The notes under the pieces: model-generated | What the model was told of the DNA's origin: nothing | Seen by the model: the letters and a program-made list of their open reading frames with translations, nothing else | Databases searched by the model: none | Shown here: positions 32,016 through 38,128 of the stretch, piece after piece | Numbering within the stretch: position 1 is the first letter of the stretch | Layout of the letters: every line of letters starts with the position of its first letter | Position numbers and translations under genes: made by a program | IMG/VR virus record: IMGVR_UViG_3300018074_000006 | Coordinates: 1-44,383 of that record | DNA: 44,383 bases | Origin: a virus | Direction: 5' to 3' (one strand)

Positions 32016-32210
32016 CTAGCTCTCCTTCGCGGCCTTGGCCGCCTTGAACTTCTCGCAATCGCAGGGCGTTCCAAAGTCGCCCTCAATGCACACGTGCGGG
32101 CGCTCCGCCGTGTGATGACCCAGCGTGTGGCCGCACTTGCACAAACGGTCAAAGCCCCGCAGGGCGTACCGTCCGTCTGTCTCCCGCGGCGTCGTGGTGT
32201 CCTTGGTCAT
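32016..32210 (-). CDS. Small zinc-ribbon-like protein
   Basis: 64 residues. DRLCKCGHTLGHH and later HVCIEGDFGTPCDCEKF give two Cys/His clusters that could bind one or two zinc ions. Basic C-terminus (KAAKAAKES). Its ATG follows the 30-bp start-associated element by 6 bases with no Shine-Dalgarno between, so the transcript may be leaderless. Could be a nucleic-acid-binding or host-modulating protein. Confidence 0.65.
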   Translation of the reverse strand: MTKDTTTPRETDGRYALRGFDRLCKCGHTLGHHTAERPHVCIEGDFGTPCDCEKFKAAKAAKES

Positions 32211-32216
32211 GCTTCA

Positions 32217-32246
32217 CGTATCGGCGAACGGCCTGGGGACTTTAGC
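32217..32246 (-). promoter_or_regulatory. Start-associated 30-bp element, copy 1
   Basis: Minus-strand GCTAAAGTCC, 12 variable bases, CCGATACG. Part of it forms the 3' arm of a perfect 10-bp hairpin (32230-32239 with 32256-32265) just after the upstream stop. The downstream ATG is 6 bases past GATACG. Confidence 0.7.
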
Positions 32247-32271
32247 TTCCCAAAATCCCCAGGCCGGGCCT

Positions 32272-32544
32272 TCACTTGCGCGCGTTCCTGTGCGCCGCCA
32301 CGCTGACCGCGTGGGCCAGGGTCTTGGCGCGCTCGCGCGCGAACTTCGCTTTCAGGCTGGGCTTCAGGACTTCCACGTCCTGGGCCCGCAGCGTCTCCAC
32401 GTGGCCGCGGTCATTCTCCACCGCCACGTAGGTCCCGAGCGCGTCCAGCACCGTGGCCCAGCCCTTATAGGGCGCGCGCGGGGCGCGCGGGTGGGCGCGC
32501 ACGTAGCACCTCACCACCAGTCCGTTCCCGTTTCGGTCCTTCAT
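32272..32544 (-). CDS. Small hypothetical beta-rich protein
   Basis: 90 residues. KDRNGNGLVVRCYVRAHP, YKGWATVLDALGTYVAVEND and VETLRAQDVEVLKP read as an SH3-like small barrel, followed by a basic helix (KAKFARERAKTLAHAVSVAAHRNARK) that could touch nucleic acid. ATG is 2 bases after the upstream stop. Not recognised. Confidence 0.6.
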   Translation of the reverse strand: MKDRNGNGLVVRCYVRAHPRAPRAPYKGWATVLDALGTYVAVENDRGHVETLRAQDVEVLKPSLKAKFARERAKTLAHAVSVAAHRNARK

Positions 32545-32546
32545 GG

Positions 32547-32774
32547 CTAGGTGTCCTCGCCCTGATACGGGTCCGCGGAAATGGTCACCACCTTGCGCTC
32601 CACCAGCTTGTGGAGGAACGCGCCGCAGCCGGCGCGCTGCGCGCTGCGCTCGCCCTCGGTCAGGGTCAACCCAGTGCGGGCCGTGTGCCACGCCTCGGCC
32701 TCCTCGGCGGCCTCGGTCGCCAGCCGCGTCCAGTCGTACGGCACCTTGCCACTCGGTCGGATCTTCTCGCCCAT
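32547..32774 (-). CDS. Small hypothetical protein
   Basis: 75 residues with AAEEAEAWHTARTGLTLTEGERSAQRAGCGAFLHKLVERKVVTI, a helical body with a single Cys. ATG has GAAGGAGA upstream, after the second copy of the 30-bp element. Function not recognised. Confidence 0.6.
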   Translation of the reverse strand: MGEKIRPSGKVPYDWTRLATEAAEEAEAWHTARTGLTLTEGERSAQRAGCGAFLHKLVERKVVTISADPYQGEDT

Positions 32775-32803
32775 CTCGCTCTCCTTCTTGCCCCTCGCTG
32801 GAA

Positions 32804-32833
32804 CGTATCGGCGTTTACACGGGGGACTTTAGC
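32804..32833 (-). promoter_or_regulatory. Start-associated 30-bp element, copy 2
   Basis: Identical over all 30 bases to the copy at 34535-34564, including the variable middle (CGTGTAAACG). A GGGG just upstream can pair with its CCCC. About 29 bases separate GATACG from the downstream ATG, with a Shine-Dalgarno between. Confidence 0.75.
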
Positions 32834-32862
32834 CCCGCGGAATCGTGAGTCCTGGCGCGGAC

Positions 32863-33042
32863 TTATGGCGTTCCCAGGTCCTCGGTCACGATGCGCCGGG
32901 CCTCGGCCTCCGTGGTCGCGGTCCCCACCTGAACGCCGCCGGTGCTGATCCGCCACACGCCCCCGGCCGGGCCGGGCGGGGTGATGGTCCACCCGCGGAG
33001 CCGGATCGGCTGCGGCTCGGGCGCGAGAGGCCGGCGCTTCAC
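32863..33042 (-). CDS. Small hypothetical protein (59 residues)
   Basis: Starts at a GTG overlapping the upstream stop (GTGA). The sequence (RLRGWTITPPGPAGGVWRIS then GVQVGTATTEAEARRIVTEDLG) looks like a three-stranded sheet with a helix, as in small DUF-type phage proteins. Translational coupling and the sensible fold support it. Function unknown. Confidence 0.6.
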   Translation of the reverse strand: MKRRPLAPEPQPIRLRGWTITPPGPAGGVWRISTGGVQVGTATTEAEARRIVTEDLGTP

Positions 33043-33260
33043 GAGAGGAACTCCCGCAGCTTCGCGTCGGCCGCGCGCTCCAGGAACGCGCCCAGAAAGG
33101 ACTTCGCGAACGTCGCGCCCGTCGGCAGCGCGCCGCCGGCCGTGATGCCGGTCACCTCGGCCAGGAACGCGCGGCCCGCGTCGGTACGCGCCTCCACGGA
33201 GAACTCCGTGGCCGAGAACTTCAAGCCGCCCGTGATTTCCAGGTCCACCGTGTTCGCCAT
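33039..33260 (-). CDS. Small hypothetical protein
   Basis: 73 residues. ATG at 33260 is preferred over one 24 bases upstream because AAGGAG lies 7 bases before it. MANTVDLEITGGLKFSATEFSVEARTD suggests strands; FAKSFLGAFLERAADAKL is a helix. Coupled to the 59-residue gene. Not recognised. Confidence 0.6.
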   Translation of the reverse strand: MANTVDLEITGGLKFSATEFSVEARTDAGRAFLAEVTGITAGGALPTGATFAKSFLGAFLERAADAKLREFLS

Positions 33261-33291
33261 GTCCGTCTCCTTCGCGTCCCTCATGCTAGGC

Positions 33292-33321
33292 TTTACGGCG
33301 AAGCCGCCGCAGAACTTTAGC
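33292..33321 (-). promoter_or_regulatory. Start-associated element, degenerate copy
   Basis: Minus strand keeps GCTAAAGT at the 5' end and CCGTAAAG instead of CCGATACG at the fixed 30-base distance, upstream of the 73-residue gene. A weakened copy. Confidence 0.4.
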
Positions 33322-33350
33322 CCGCCAGTTTCGTGAGTGATTCCGCAGAG

Positions 33351-33743
33351 TTAGCGGTCGAAGGGTGCCACCCGCATCCGCTCGATTTCCTCGGCCCCCA
33401 TCCCGGCGGCCTGGAGTTCCTTCGCGTACTCGTTCCACGCCTGGAGGAGCGCGCGCCCGCGAGGGCGGCCCATGTTCGCGGTGGCGTCCTGGGCGCGGAG
33501 GCTGAAGAAGTGCGGCACCGCTGCGCGCCAGGACTGGAACTCGCGGCGGGCCTGGACTTCTCGTTCGTAGTCCATGCTCGGGTCCGTGGCCGGCCGCTCC
33601 GCCTGCCAGCGGATGGAGCCGGTGGAGCCGGGCTCCGGCGGCCGGTGCCACACGTGCCCGTGGGCTTCCAGCGCGCGCTGGAGTTCCAGGATTTCCTCCA
33701 GGGTCAGCGCGTCCAGGTTCGAGTAGTCGGTGGGGATGGCCAC
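33351..33743 (-). CDS. Hypothetical protein
   Basis: 130 residues from a GTG one base after the upstream stop. LDALTLEEILELQRALEAHGHVWHR is an amphipathic start, the middle is charged (MDYEREVQARREFQSWRAAVPHFF), and LLQAWNEYAKELQAAGMGAEEIERM resembles a small helical bundle. An internal ATG (MDYEREV) is an alternative start. Not recognised. Confidence 0.6.
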   Translation of the reverse strand: MAIPTDYSNLDALTLEEILELQRALEAHGHVWHRPPEPGSTGSIRWQAERPATDPSMDYEREVQARREFQSWRAAVPHFFSLRAQDATANMGRPRGRALLQAWNEYAKELQAAGMGAEEIERMRVAPFDR

Positions 33744-33744
33744 G

Positions 33745-33993
33745 CTACACCCGCGCCCGGTGCGCGCGCTCGTTCTTGCGGCGGGTCCGGCGGCCCACGA
33801 GTTCCCGGCGGAGGACGCTGATCTCGTCGCGGTAGTAGCCGCCCCGGCCGCCACCGTCGGCGCGGTCCAGGCCGTCCGCCGAGTCCAGGCCCTTCTGGTA
33901 GCCCAGGATCGCGTAGTGGATTTCCGCGTCGGTCAGCGTGCGGGCCTTGGCCTCCGCCGCCGTCCAGTCGATCTTTGCGTCCGCTTCCGCCAT
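33745..33993 (-). CDS. Small hypothetical basic-tailed protein
   Basis: 82 residues. IDWTAAEAKARTLTDAEIHYAILGYQKGLD is helical and the C-terminus is strongly basic (LRRELVGRRTRRKNERAHRARV), suggesting nucleic-acid contact. ATG has AAGGAGA upstream, after a copy of the 30-bp element. Function unknown. Confidence 0.6.
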   Translation of the reverse strand: MAEADAKIDWTAAEAKARTLTDAEIHYAILGYQKGLDSADGLDRADGGGRGGYYRDEISVLRRELVGRRTRRKNERAHRARV

Positions 33994-34017
33994 CTCGTTC
34001 TCCTTCCCTCGGGTGTT

Positions 34018-34047
34018 CGTATCGGTCGCGCGCCGGGGGACTTTAGC
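34018..34047 (-). promoter_or_regulatory. Start-associated 30-bp element, copy 3
   Basis: GCTAAAGTCC, 12 variable bases, CCGATACG on the minus strand. The TAA in the element is also the stop codon of the upstream gene. A Shine-Dalgarno and ATG follow about 25 bases on. Confidence 0.7.
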
Positions 34048-34252
34048 GGGGGCGGTTGCCCGCAGCCACGTCAGCCGCCTGCGCCGCGTCGGCCTCTAGG
34101 TGGGTGTCGAACATGCCCAGCGACACGGAGCCCACGTTCACGCCGTTCTCGCGGACGGCGCGGCGGAGTTCGAAGCCGCAGGCCACGCCGCAGTCGGTCA
34201 CCGGCACCACCATGTAGTCCGCCGGCTTCTTGGTAGCCTTCTTCTTGCCCAT
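34043..34252 (-). CDS. Small hypothetical protein
   Basis: 69 residues. Basic start (GKKKATKKPAD), then YMVVPVTDCGVACGFELRRAVRENGVNVGSVSLGMFDTHLEADAAQ, which reads as an alpha/beta mini-fold with a C-x4-C pair. ATG with AAGGAG upstream, 23 bases after a copy of the 30-bp element. Its stop lies in the next element. Not recognised. Confidence 0.6.
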   Translation of the reverse strand: MGKKKATKKPADYMVVPVTDCGVACGFELRRAVRENGVNVGSVSLGMFDTHLEADAAQAADVAAGNRPR

Positions 34253-34275
34253 CGCTGTCTCCTTCCCCCGGTTCT

Positions 34276-34305
34276 CGTATCGGCCGCTCGGGCCAGGACT
34301 TTAGC
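34276..34305 (-). promoter_or_regulatory. Start-associated 30-bp element, copy 4
   Basis: GCTAAAGTCC, 12 variable bases, CCGATACG. GCCGCT at the edge can pair with AGCGGC inside it. The TAA serves as the upstream gene's stop. Next ATG is about 23 bases away with AAGGAG. Confidence 0.7.
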
Positions 34306-34528
34306 GGCTGCCCGCCACGTGCCACGCCACGGACATGACCAGTTCGCCCTTGGTCATGCTGACGGCCAGGGGCAGCCGGCCGGTCAGGGCGCGGAACACG
34401 ATGGCGCGGGCCTGTCCGATCGGGCAGCGCACCGTGCGCGCCAGGAACCCCGCGGCGCGGTTCGCCGCTGCGCCCGTCACGTTCTCGCCCACCCAGCCCT
34501 TGACCATTTCGACCGTCTTAGCATCCAT
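34301..34528 (-). CDS. Small hypothetical helical protein
   Basis: 75 residues. VKGWVGENVTGAAANRAAGFLARTVRCPIGQARAIVFRALTG looks like an amphipathic helical domain with one Cys. The ATG follows GATACG of the 30-bp element by 6 bases and has no Shine-Dalgarno, so the message may be leaderless. Not recognised. Confidence 0.6.
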   Translation of the reverse strand: MDAKTVEMVKGWVGENVTGAAANRAAGFLARTVRCPIGQARAIVFRALTGRLPLAVSMTKGELVMSVAWHVAGSR

Positions 34529-34534
34529 GTCCCA

Positions 34535-34564
34535 CGTATCGGCGTTTACACGGGGGACTTTAGC
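34535..34564 (-). promoter_or_regulatory. Start-associated 30-bp element, copy 5
   Basis: Identical over 30 bases to the copy at 32804-32833. The TAA inside is the stop of the coiled-coil gene. ATG lies 6 bases past GATACG. Confidence 0.75.
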
Positions 34565-35198
34565 CCGCCCATACCCCGAGGAAAAACGCGACGATGGCCG
34601 CGCACGTGCAGAACAGGGCCACGTCCAGGCCGGAGAAGATCGGGCCCCGGCGGCGCTCGCCGCCCGTGCGTCGGTCGAACGTGATGCCCAGCGTGGGGTG
34701 GACCGGGAATCCGCCGCGCGTGTTCAGCGGCTCCGCCGGCATGGGCCGGGCGGGGTGGCGGTAGGGGGCGAACATACCGGCGTACAGGTCCCGCTTGATA
34801 CGTGCTTTGAACTCGGCCACGTCGGTGCGGAGCGCGTCGAAGTCCCGGCGCTCGGAGTCGAACCCGGACTGGGTGCTGTGCTCGTGTTCGTGGAGGCGGC
34901 GCTCCAGGCCGGTGAACTTCTCGGCGGCCTTGTCCAGGCGCGCGTGCGCGCGGGTCGCCTCCAGCTTGGCGGTGTTCGACGTGCGCGCCATCTCCAGCAT
35001 GGAGACGCCCCGGCGCTGGTCGCGCTCGCGCTCCAGGGTGGCGAGCCGGCCACACTGACTGTCCGCGCGTGCGCGCGTCTCGTCCCGCAGCGATTCCAGG
35101 GCGGCCAGGGCGGCCTCGCCCATCGCGTTGGTGGATTCTTCCAGGCCGGTGACCGGGTGCTTCAGGTCCACGAGTAGCTGGCGGGGCGTGCGGATCAT
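34560..35198 (-). CDS. Coiled-coil protein with C-terminal membrane anchor
   Basis: 212 residues. The first 140 are mostly coiled coil (AALAALESLRDETRARADSQCGRLATLERERDQ; EARLDK-like repeats through KFTGLERRLHEHE). After a linker with HPTLGITFDRRTGGERRRG comes a hydrophobic tail (GLDVALFCTCAAIVAFFLGVWAG) that would insert C-terminally in the membrane. Starts with ATGA overlap. This tail-anchored layout suggests a membrane-docked scaffold, perhaps for host takeover or superinfection exclusion. Not recognised. Confidence 0.65.
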   Translation of the reverse strand: MIRTPRQLLVDLKHPVTGLEESTNAMGEAALAALESLRDETRARADSQCGRLATLERERDQRRGVSMLEMARTSNTAKLEATRAHARLDKAAEKFTGLERRLHEHEHSTQSGFDSERRDFDALRTDVAEFKARIKRDLYAGMFAPYRHPARPMPAEPLNTRGGFPVHPTLGITFDRRTGGERRRGPIFSGLDVALFCTCAAIVAFFLGVWAG

Positions 35199-35380
35199 GG
35201 CGTCAGGTCCTCCAGGAGGCGCGCGGCCTCCTTCTCGTTCAGGGTGTCGTCCTTCGGCGGGGCCTCGGCCATGAGGGCCCGGTGTCTGGCCGCGTGCTCG
35301 CGGCTCCAGGCCCGATGGCGGGGCGTCGCCCGCAGGGCCTCCAGCTTGTACTTGTCGGCGGATCGGGGTGCGTTCTTCAT
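35195..35380 (-). CDS. Small charged protein at start of minus-strand block
   Basis: 61 residues: KNAPRSADKYKLEALRATPRHRAWSREHAARHRALMAEAPP, then acidic TLNEKEAARLLEDL. ATG at 35380 has AGAAGGA upstream; the longer upstream frame crosses the hairpins and does not look coding. It overlaps the coiled-coil gene start (ATGA). It resembles a small HNH-free, His/Arg-rich nucleic-acid-binding peptide, but no family is recognised. Confidence 0.55.
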   Translation of the reverse strand: MKNAPRSADKYKLEALRATPRHRAWSREHAARHRALMAEAPPKDDTLNEKEAARLLEDLTP

Positions 35381-35490
35381 CGCGCGGTCCTTCTTGATGC
35401 CTTGCGCCAGGGTCGGCCGTCGGCGGGCTGGGGTCGGTGCAAACGACGTGCCGCGAGGATTTGCCGGTGGACGTTTACACGGGGAGGGGG

Positions 35491-35526
35491 AAAAGTGGGT
35501 CGGGGTGCGCGAGTCACCCGACCCAC
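35491..35526 (-). terminator. Terminator or attenuator in the divergent region
   Basis: 12-bp stem with one bulge (35495-35507 with 35515-35526) followed on the minus strand by TTTTCCCCC. It lies between the divergent region and the first leftward gene, so it can attenuate leftward transcription. Confidence 0.6.
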
Positions 35527-35619
35527 CCTGGGGGGAGGGCCTTTCGCTGGGTTCCCCTTTTGCGTACCCCCTGCGTATTACTTGCCCATGCGTCTCCGTC
35601 GATATTTGCACACCCCCGG

Positions 35620-35655
35620 CCCACCCCCCACGCTGCCCGAAACGTGGGGGGTGGG
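35620..35655. repeat. Perfect 13-bp inverted repeat (G/C-tract hairpin)
   Basis: Arms at 35620-35632 and 35643-35655 with a 10-base spacer; one arm is a C-rich tract and the other a G-rich tract. No T-run follows on either strand, so it could be a protein-binding site or part of an origin rather than a terminator. Confidence 0.6.
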
Positions 35656-35915
35656 CAGGTGCGAAAAAGTTGCCGTGATGTTTAGGTCACACCCTAGGTA
35701 TGGTCTGGAGTCGGTGGCCACGGACCGAGTTTCACGTTCCGCCCTTCTTCTACGTGTAAACACCCACCCCCTGCCCCCATGTAGTAACCCAGTGCAGAAT
35801 GGCCATACGTGCAGGGGATGGCGTAAGCCCAGGTACAGCTGCACGATTCACTGGATTCCGACCTAGCCTCAATGTAGAAATGTAGAACGCTCCTCTATGT
35901 GCTCCCCATATAATG

Positions 35916-35937
35916 CTACTTGCATACTACTTGCATA
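35916..35937. repeat. Tandem 11-bp repeat CTACTTGCATA x2
   Basis: Two exact adjacent copies, about one helical turn each, directly after TATAAT and within the most AT-rich part of the window. They may act as an operator or origin iteron. Confidence 0.65.
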
Positions 35938-35968
35938 TTACTATGTTCTTATTAGAGGGATCTTCTTT

Positions 35969-35984
35969 CTACACTACTACACTA
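35969..35984. repeat. Tandem 8-bp repeat CTACACTA x2
   Basis: Two exact adjacent copies just downstream of the 11-bp repeats; each contains a TACACT hexamer like those seen before several minus-strand starts. Confidence 0.5.
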
Positions 35985-36127
35985 CGAAAGAGTTTCCACA
36001 GCATCCACAAGGGCTTACGTCCACGTCCCTTTATACACCTGCCCTTCATCGTTATGCACCATTGTACACGGCACGGTCCCTGCACAGTCCTCCACGGACC
36101 CCACTTCCACCCCTCCAGGAGGCCCCC

Positions 36128-36628
36128 TTGACCGATCCCACGAACCCCGAGAACTGCCCCGTGTGCGGCCTACCCCGAGTCGCCGAAAAGGGGCAGTACG
36201 CGTGCCCAGGCTGCACCATCGCCCCGCCCTCCACGAACGTCCCCCGCTACACCCACAAGGAGGTCCGCCCCGAGGCCCCACCAGGAGACGCCCAGGCGGA
36301 CCCCCACCCCAAGGACCCGACCTCGCGCCCCTACGCCAAGGCCGTCCAGACGTTCCTGGACTGGCGCAATCTCCAGGCCCAGGCCGCCCATGCGGACCAC
36401 CACCACGTGGCCGCCGAGGTGCGCGTGGTGGCCCTTCGCGCCGTGCGTCCCTGGGATGCCGATTCCTTGGCCCGCGCCGAACTGGTCCTGAAGCAAGCCC
36501 GCGGCACCGCGCGCGTCATGGCGGACCTCTGCGCCTCGGCCCGCAGCGAGGTCCTGGAGGCGAACACCGCCCTGACCATCGCCCTGATCCGAGCGGAAAA
36601 CGGTTCCACTCCAGAGGGCAACGCGTGA
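36128..36628 (+). CDS. Zinc-ribbon protein, first gene of the rightward operon
   Basis: 166 residues from a TTG with AGGAGG five bases upstream; a longer in-frame extension crosses the regulatory region and is not used. The N-terminus has a zinc ribbon (NCPVCGLPR..YACPGCTIA). The rest is disordered and Pro/Asp-rich, then helical (YAKAVQTFLDWRNLQAQAA; LARAELVLKQARGTARVMADLCASA). It may be an early DNA-binding regulator. Its start context is identical over 15 bases to that of the HTH-phosphoesterase gene. Confidence 0.65.
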   Translation: MTDPTNPENCPVCGLPRVAEKGQYACPGCTIAPPSTNVPRYTHKEVRPEAPPGDAQADPHPKDPTSRPYAKAVQTFLDWRNLQAQAAHADHHHVAAEVRVVALRAVRPWDADSLARAELVLKQARGTARVMADLCASARSEVLEANTALTIALIRAENGSTPEGNA

Positions 36629-36730
36629 CCCAAAAGCACCCCTCCGTGACCCTGCCCGAGCCCGTGTAAACGCCCCAGCTGATCCGTGCCCTGGCACGCT
36701 GTCTGCACCACCCGAGCCCAGGACGCTGCC

Positions 36731-36760
36731 GTTCAAGTCCCCTCGGGCGCTGCCGATACG
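36731..36760 (+). promoter_or_regulatory. Start-associated 30-bp element, plus-strand copy
   Basis: GTTCAAGTCC, 12 variable bases, CCGATACG, here on the plus strand, with the same total length as the minus-strand copies. It overlaps a perfect 11-bp hairpin (36738-36748 with 36763-36773). A Shine-Dalgarno and ATG follow at 36800. Confidence 0.7.
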
Positions 36761-36799
36761 GTGCCCGAGGGGATCACACGGAGCGAAGGAGAACGCGCG

Positions 36800-37315
36800 A
36801 TGAAACTGTCCGACCTGACCGTGGGCGAGCGATACGCCTTCAAGACCCGCGGCGGCACTTACCTGGGCCGCCTCACCGGAGTGCGCCAGCCGTACAAGCG
36901 AACGTCCTACCGCGGCGCGGGCACGTTCCTGGGCTACTCCGTGGAACAGAACGACGGGTGCACGTTCACGGACGTGCGCTCCGTCTCCGCCGTGGCCAGC
37001 GACGAACCCTTGGGCGCGTACCTGAAGGACGCCACCGTCACCGTCGGGTGCGTGCTGTCCCCGGAGGCCGCCGCCGTGTCCAAGAATCGTCTGGCCCAGG
37101 CCGACTATGAGGCCCGCCGCTTCGCAGAGGATCGCGCCGTGAAGCTGGCTGAGGCACTCACCCAGGCCACCGGCCAAACGTGCCGCGTGGCGAGCCCTGG
37201 GAACTATCCCGGCGCGCGGTACGACATGGTGGCCAATCCGATGACCCTGGCCCAGTCCCTGCTCGCCACGATCGACGCCGCCGGCCCGTTGGCCGACGTG
37301 CACAAGGAGAACTGA
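36800..37315 (+). CDS. Hypothetical protein, GERYxF-family paralogue 1
   Basis: 171 residues. The N-terminus MKLSDLTVGERYAFKTRGGTY closely mirrors the start of a gene 0.7 kb downstream (KAKDLKIGERYVFR). A beta-rich barrel seems likely for the first 90 residues; the remainder is helical (LAQADYEARRFAEDRAVKLAEALTQATG). ATG with GAAGGAGA upstream, downstream of the 30-bp element. Function unknown. Confidence 0.6.
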   Translation: MKLSDLTVGERYAFKTRGGTYLGRLTGVRQPYKRTSYRGAGTFLGYSVEQNDGCTFTDVRSVSAVASDEPLGAYLKDATVTVGCVLSPEAAAVSKNRLAQADYEARRFAEDRAVKLAEALTQATGQTCRVASPGNYPGARYDMVANPMTLAQSLLATIDAAGPLADVHKEN

Positions 37316-37317
37316 CC

Positions 37318-37521
37318 ATGAAGGAACTGGAGACGATCCGAGCCGCCCTCACCAAGCGCCTGGAGACGTGCGAGGGGGACCTCCTCACGACGCTGCGGGC
37401 GAATAACTACAGCGGCGAGGCGCACCAGTGCAAGGCCGCCCTGGAGAAGGTCCAGCTGGCGTTCCGCGACCTGTCCGTGTTCGAGCGCGCCGTGAATTCG
37501 ACCATTGGGTGGCCCTCGTGA
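37318..37521 (+). CDS. Small helical protein
   Basis: 67 residues: KELETIRAALTKRLETCEGDLLTTLRANNYSGEAHQCKAALEKVQLAFRDLSVFERAV, two helices in a hairpin. ATG has AAGGAG upstream. It sits between the two GERYxF paralogues and is coupled to the second (GTGA overlap). Not recognised. Confidence 0.6.
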   Translation: MKELETIRAALTKRLETCEGDLLTTLRANNYSGEAHQCKAALEKVQLAFRDLSVFERAVNSTIGWPS

Positions 37522-37985
37522 AGGCCAAGGACCTGAAAATCGGCGAGCGGTACGTGTTCCGAGGCCGCTGGAGCCCCCGCTACTCCGGCCGGCTCGTGTC
37601 CGTCGGGCACGCGATGACCGAAAAACAACACTCCTGGAGCGCGCCCTACGTCACGGACAAGAACGGCCACCGATTCGAGGACCTGAAGGGCCTGGAACGC
37701 TGGGACGCATCGGGTAGCGTTCCGGTGTCCATCATCGTCCGCTCGCGCGACGTGCAGGCCACGGAGGCCGACCACGAGCGCCTGGAGGCCGAGAACCGCG
37801 TCATTCCGAACGCGATCCAGGCGCGCACCGCGGCCCACGCCGCGACCGTGGCGCTGGTCGGGCTGGCCCTGGGCATGGAGGACTTCGGCCGCGTCGTCCG
37901 CCCCTACGGCGACGGGATCATGGTGGAGGCCGCCGCCGTGGATGCCCTCCTGGCCAGCCTGGGGATCGAAAAGGTGACCCCATGA
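37518..37985 (+). CDS. Hypothetical protein, GERYxF-family paralogue 2
   Basis: 155 residues from a GTG overlapping the previous stop. MKAKDLKIGERYVFRGRWSPRYSGRLVSV matches the N-terminus of the gene at 36800. Middle: YVTDKNGHRFEDLKGLERWD; the C-terminal half is helical (AIQARTAAHAATVALVGLALG; VEAAAVDALLASLGI). Possibly an SH3-like fold plus helices. Function unknown. Confidence 0.6.
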   Translation: MKAKDLKIGERYVFRGRWSPRYSGRLVSVGHAMTEKQHSWSAPYVTDKNGHRFEDLKGLERWDASGSVPVSIIVRSRDVQATEADHERLEAENRVIPNAIQARTAAHAATVALVGLALGMEDFGRVVRPYGDGIMVEAAAVDALLASLGIEKVTP

Positions 37986-38128
37986 CCACCCGCATGATCC
38001 GCTGCCGGTGCCGCAGCTGCGGCTACACCGCGCGCACCACGCGCAAGTGGCTGACCCTGCACGGGGCCCCGCTGTGCCCTCGGCACAAGGTTCGCATGTC
38101 GGTGCAGCGGAAGGAGAGCACGCGATGA
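37982..38128 (+). CDS. 48-residue stand-alone zinc ribbon related to SprT tail
   Basis: Reads MTTRMIRCRCRSCGYTARTTRKW..., with C-x-C-x2-C near residues 8-13 and a C-x-x-x-H pair (LCPRHK) near 32-36. It repeats the CGYxARTTxKWL motif seen in the C-terminal zinc ribbon of the next gene. Overlaps both neighbours by 4 bases (ATGA, then ATGATGA), so it is very likely translated. It may bind DNA or pair with the protease. Confidence 0.7.
   Translation: MTTRMIRCRCRSCGYTARTTRKWLTLHGAPLCPRHKVRMSVQRKESTR

Larger units (their letters stand above)
35381..36127. promoter_or_regulatory. 747-bp divergent control region
   Basis: Non-coding stretch between the leftward small genes and the rightward operon. 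It contains two large hairpins, AT-rich tandem repeats and the only perfect TATAAT I noticed (35909-35914, plus strand, poor -35). Open frames across it have low-quality translations. It is the natural place for early promoters, operators or a replication origin. Confidence 0.6.

Noticed and set aside
34843-34880. tRNA T-loop-like GGTTCGACTCC on the minus strand
   Set aside because: No acceptor stem or anticodon arm around it; it encodes coiled-coil protein residues (SGFDSE).
35578-35844. 88-residue minus-strand frame in the divergent region
   Set aside because: GTG start without Shine-Dalgarno, crosses the 13-bp inverted repeat, low-complexity Arg/Gly composition.
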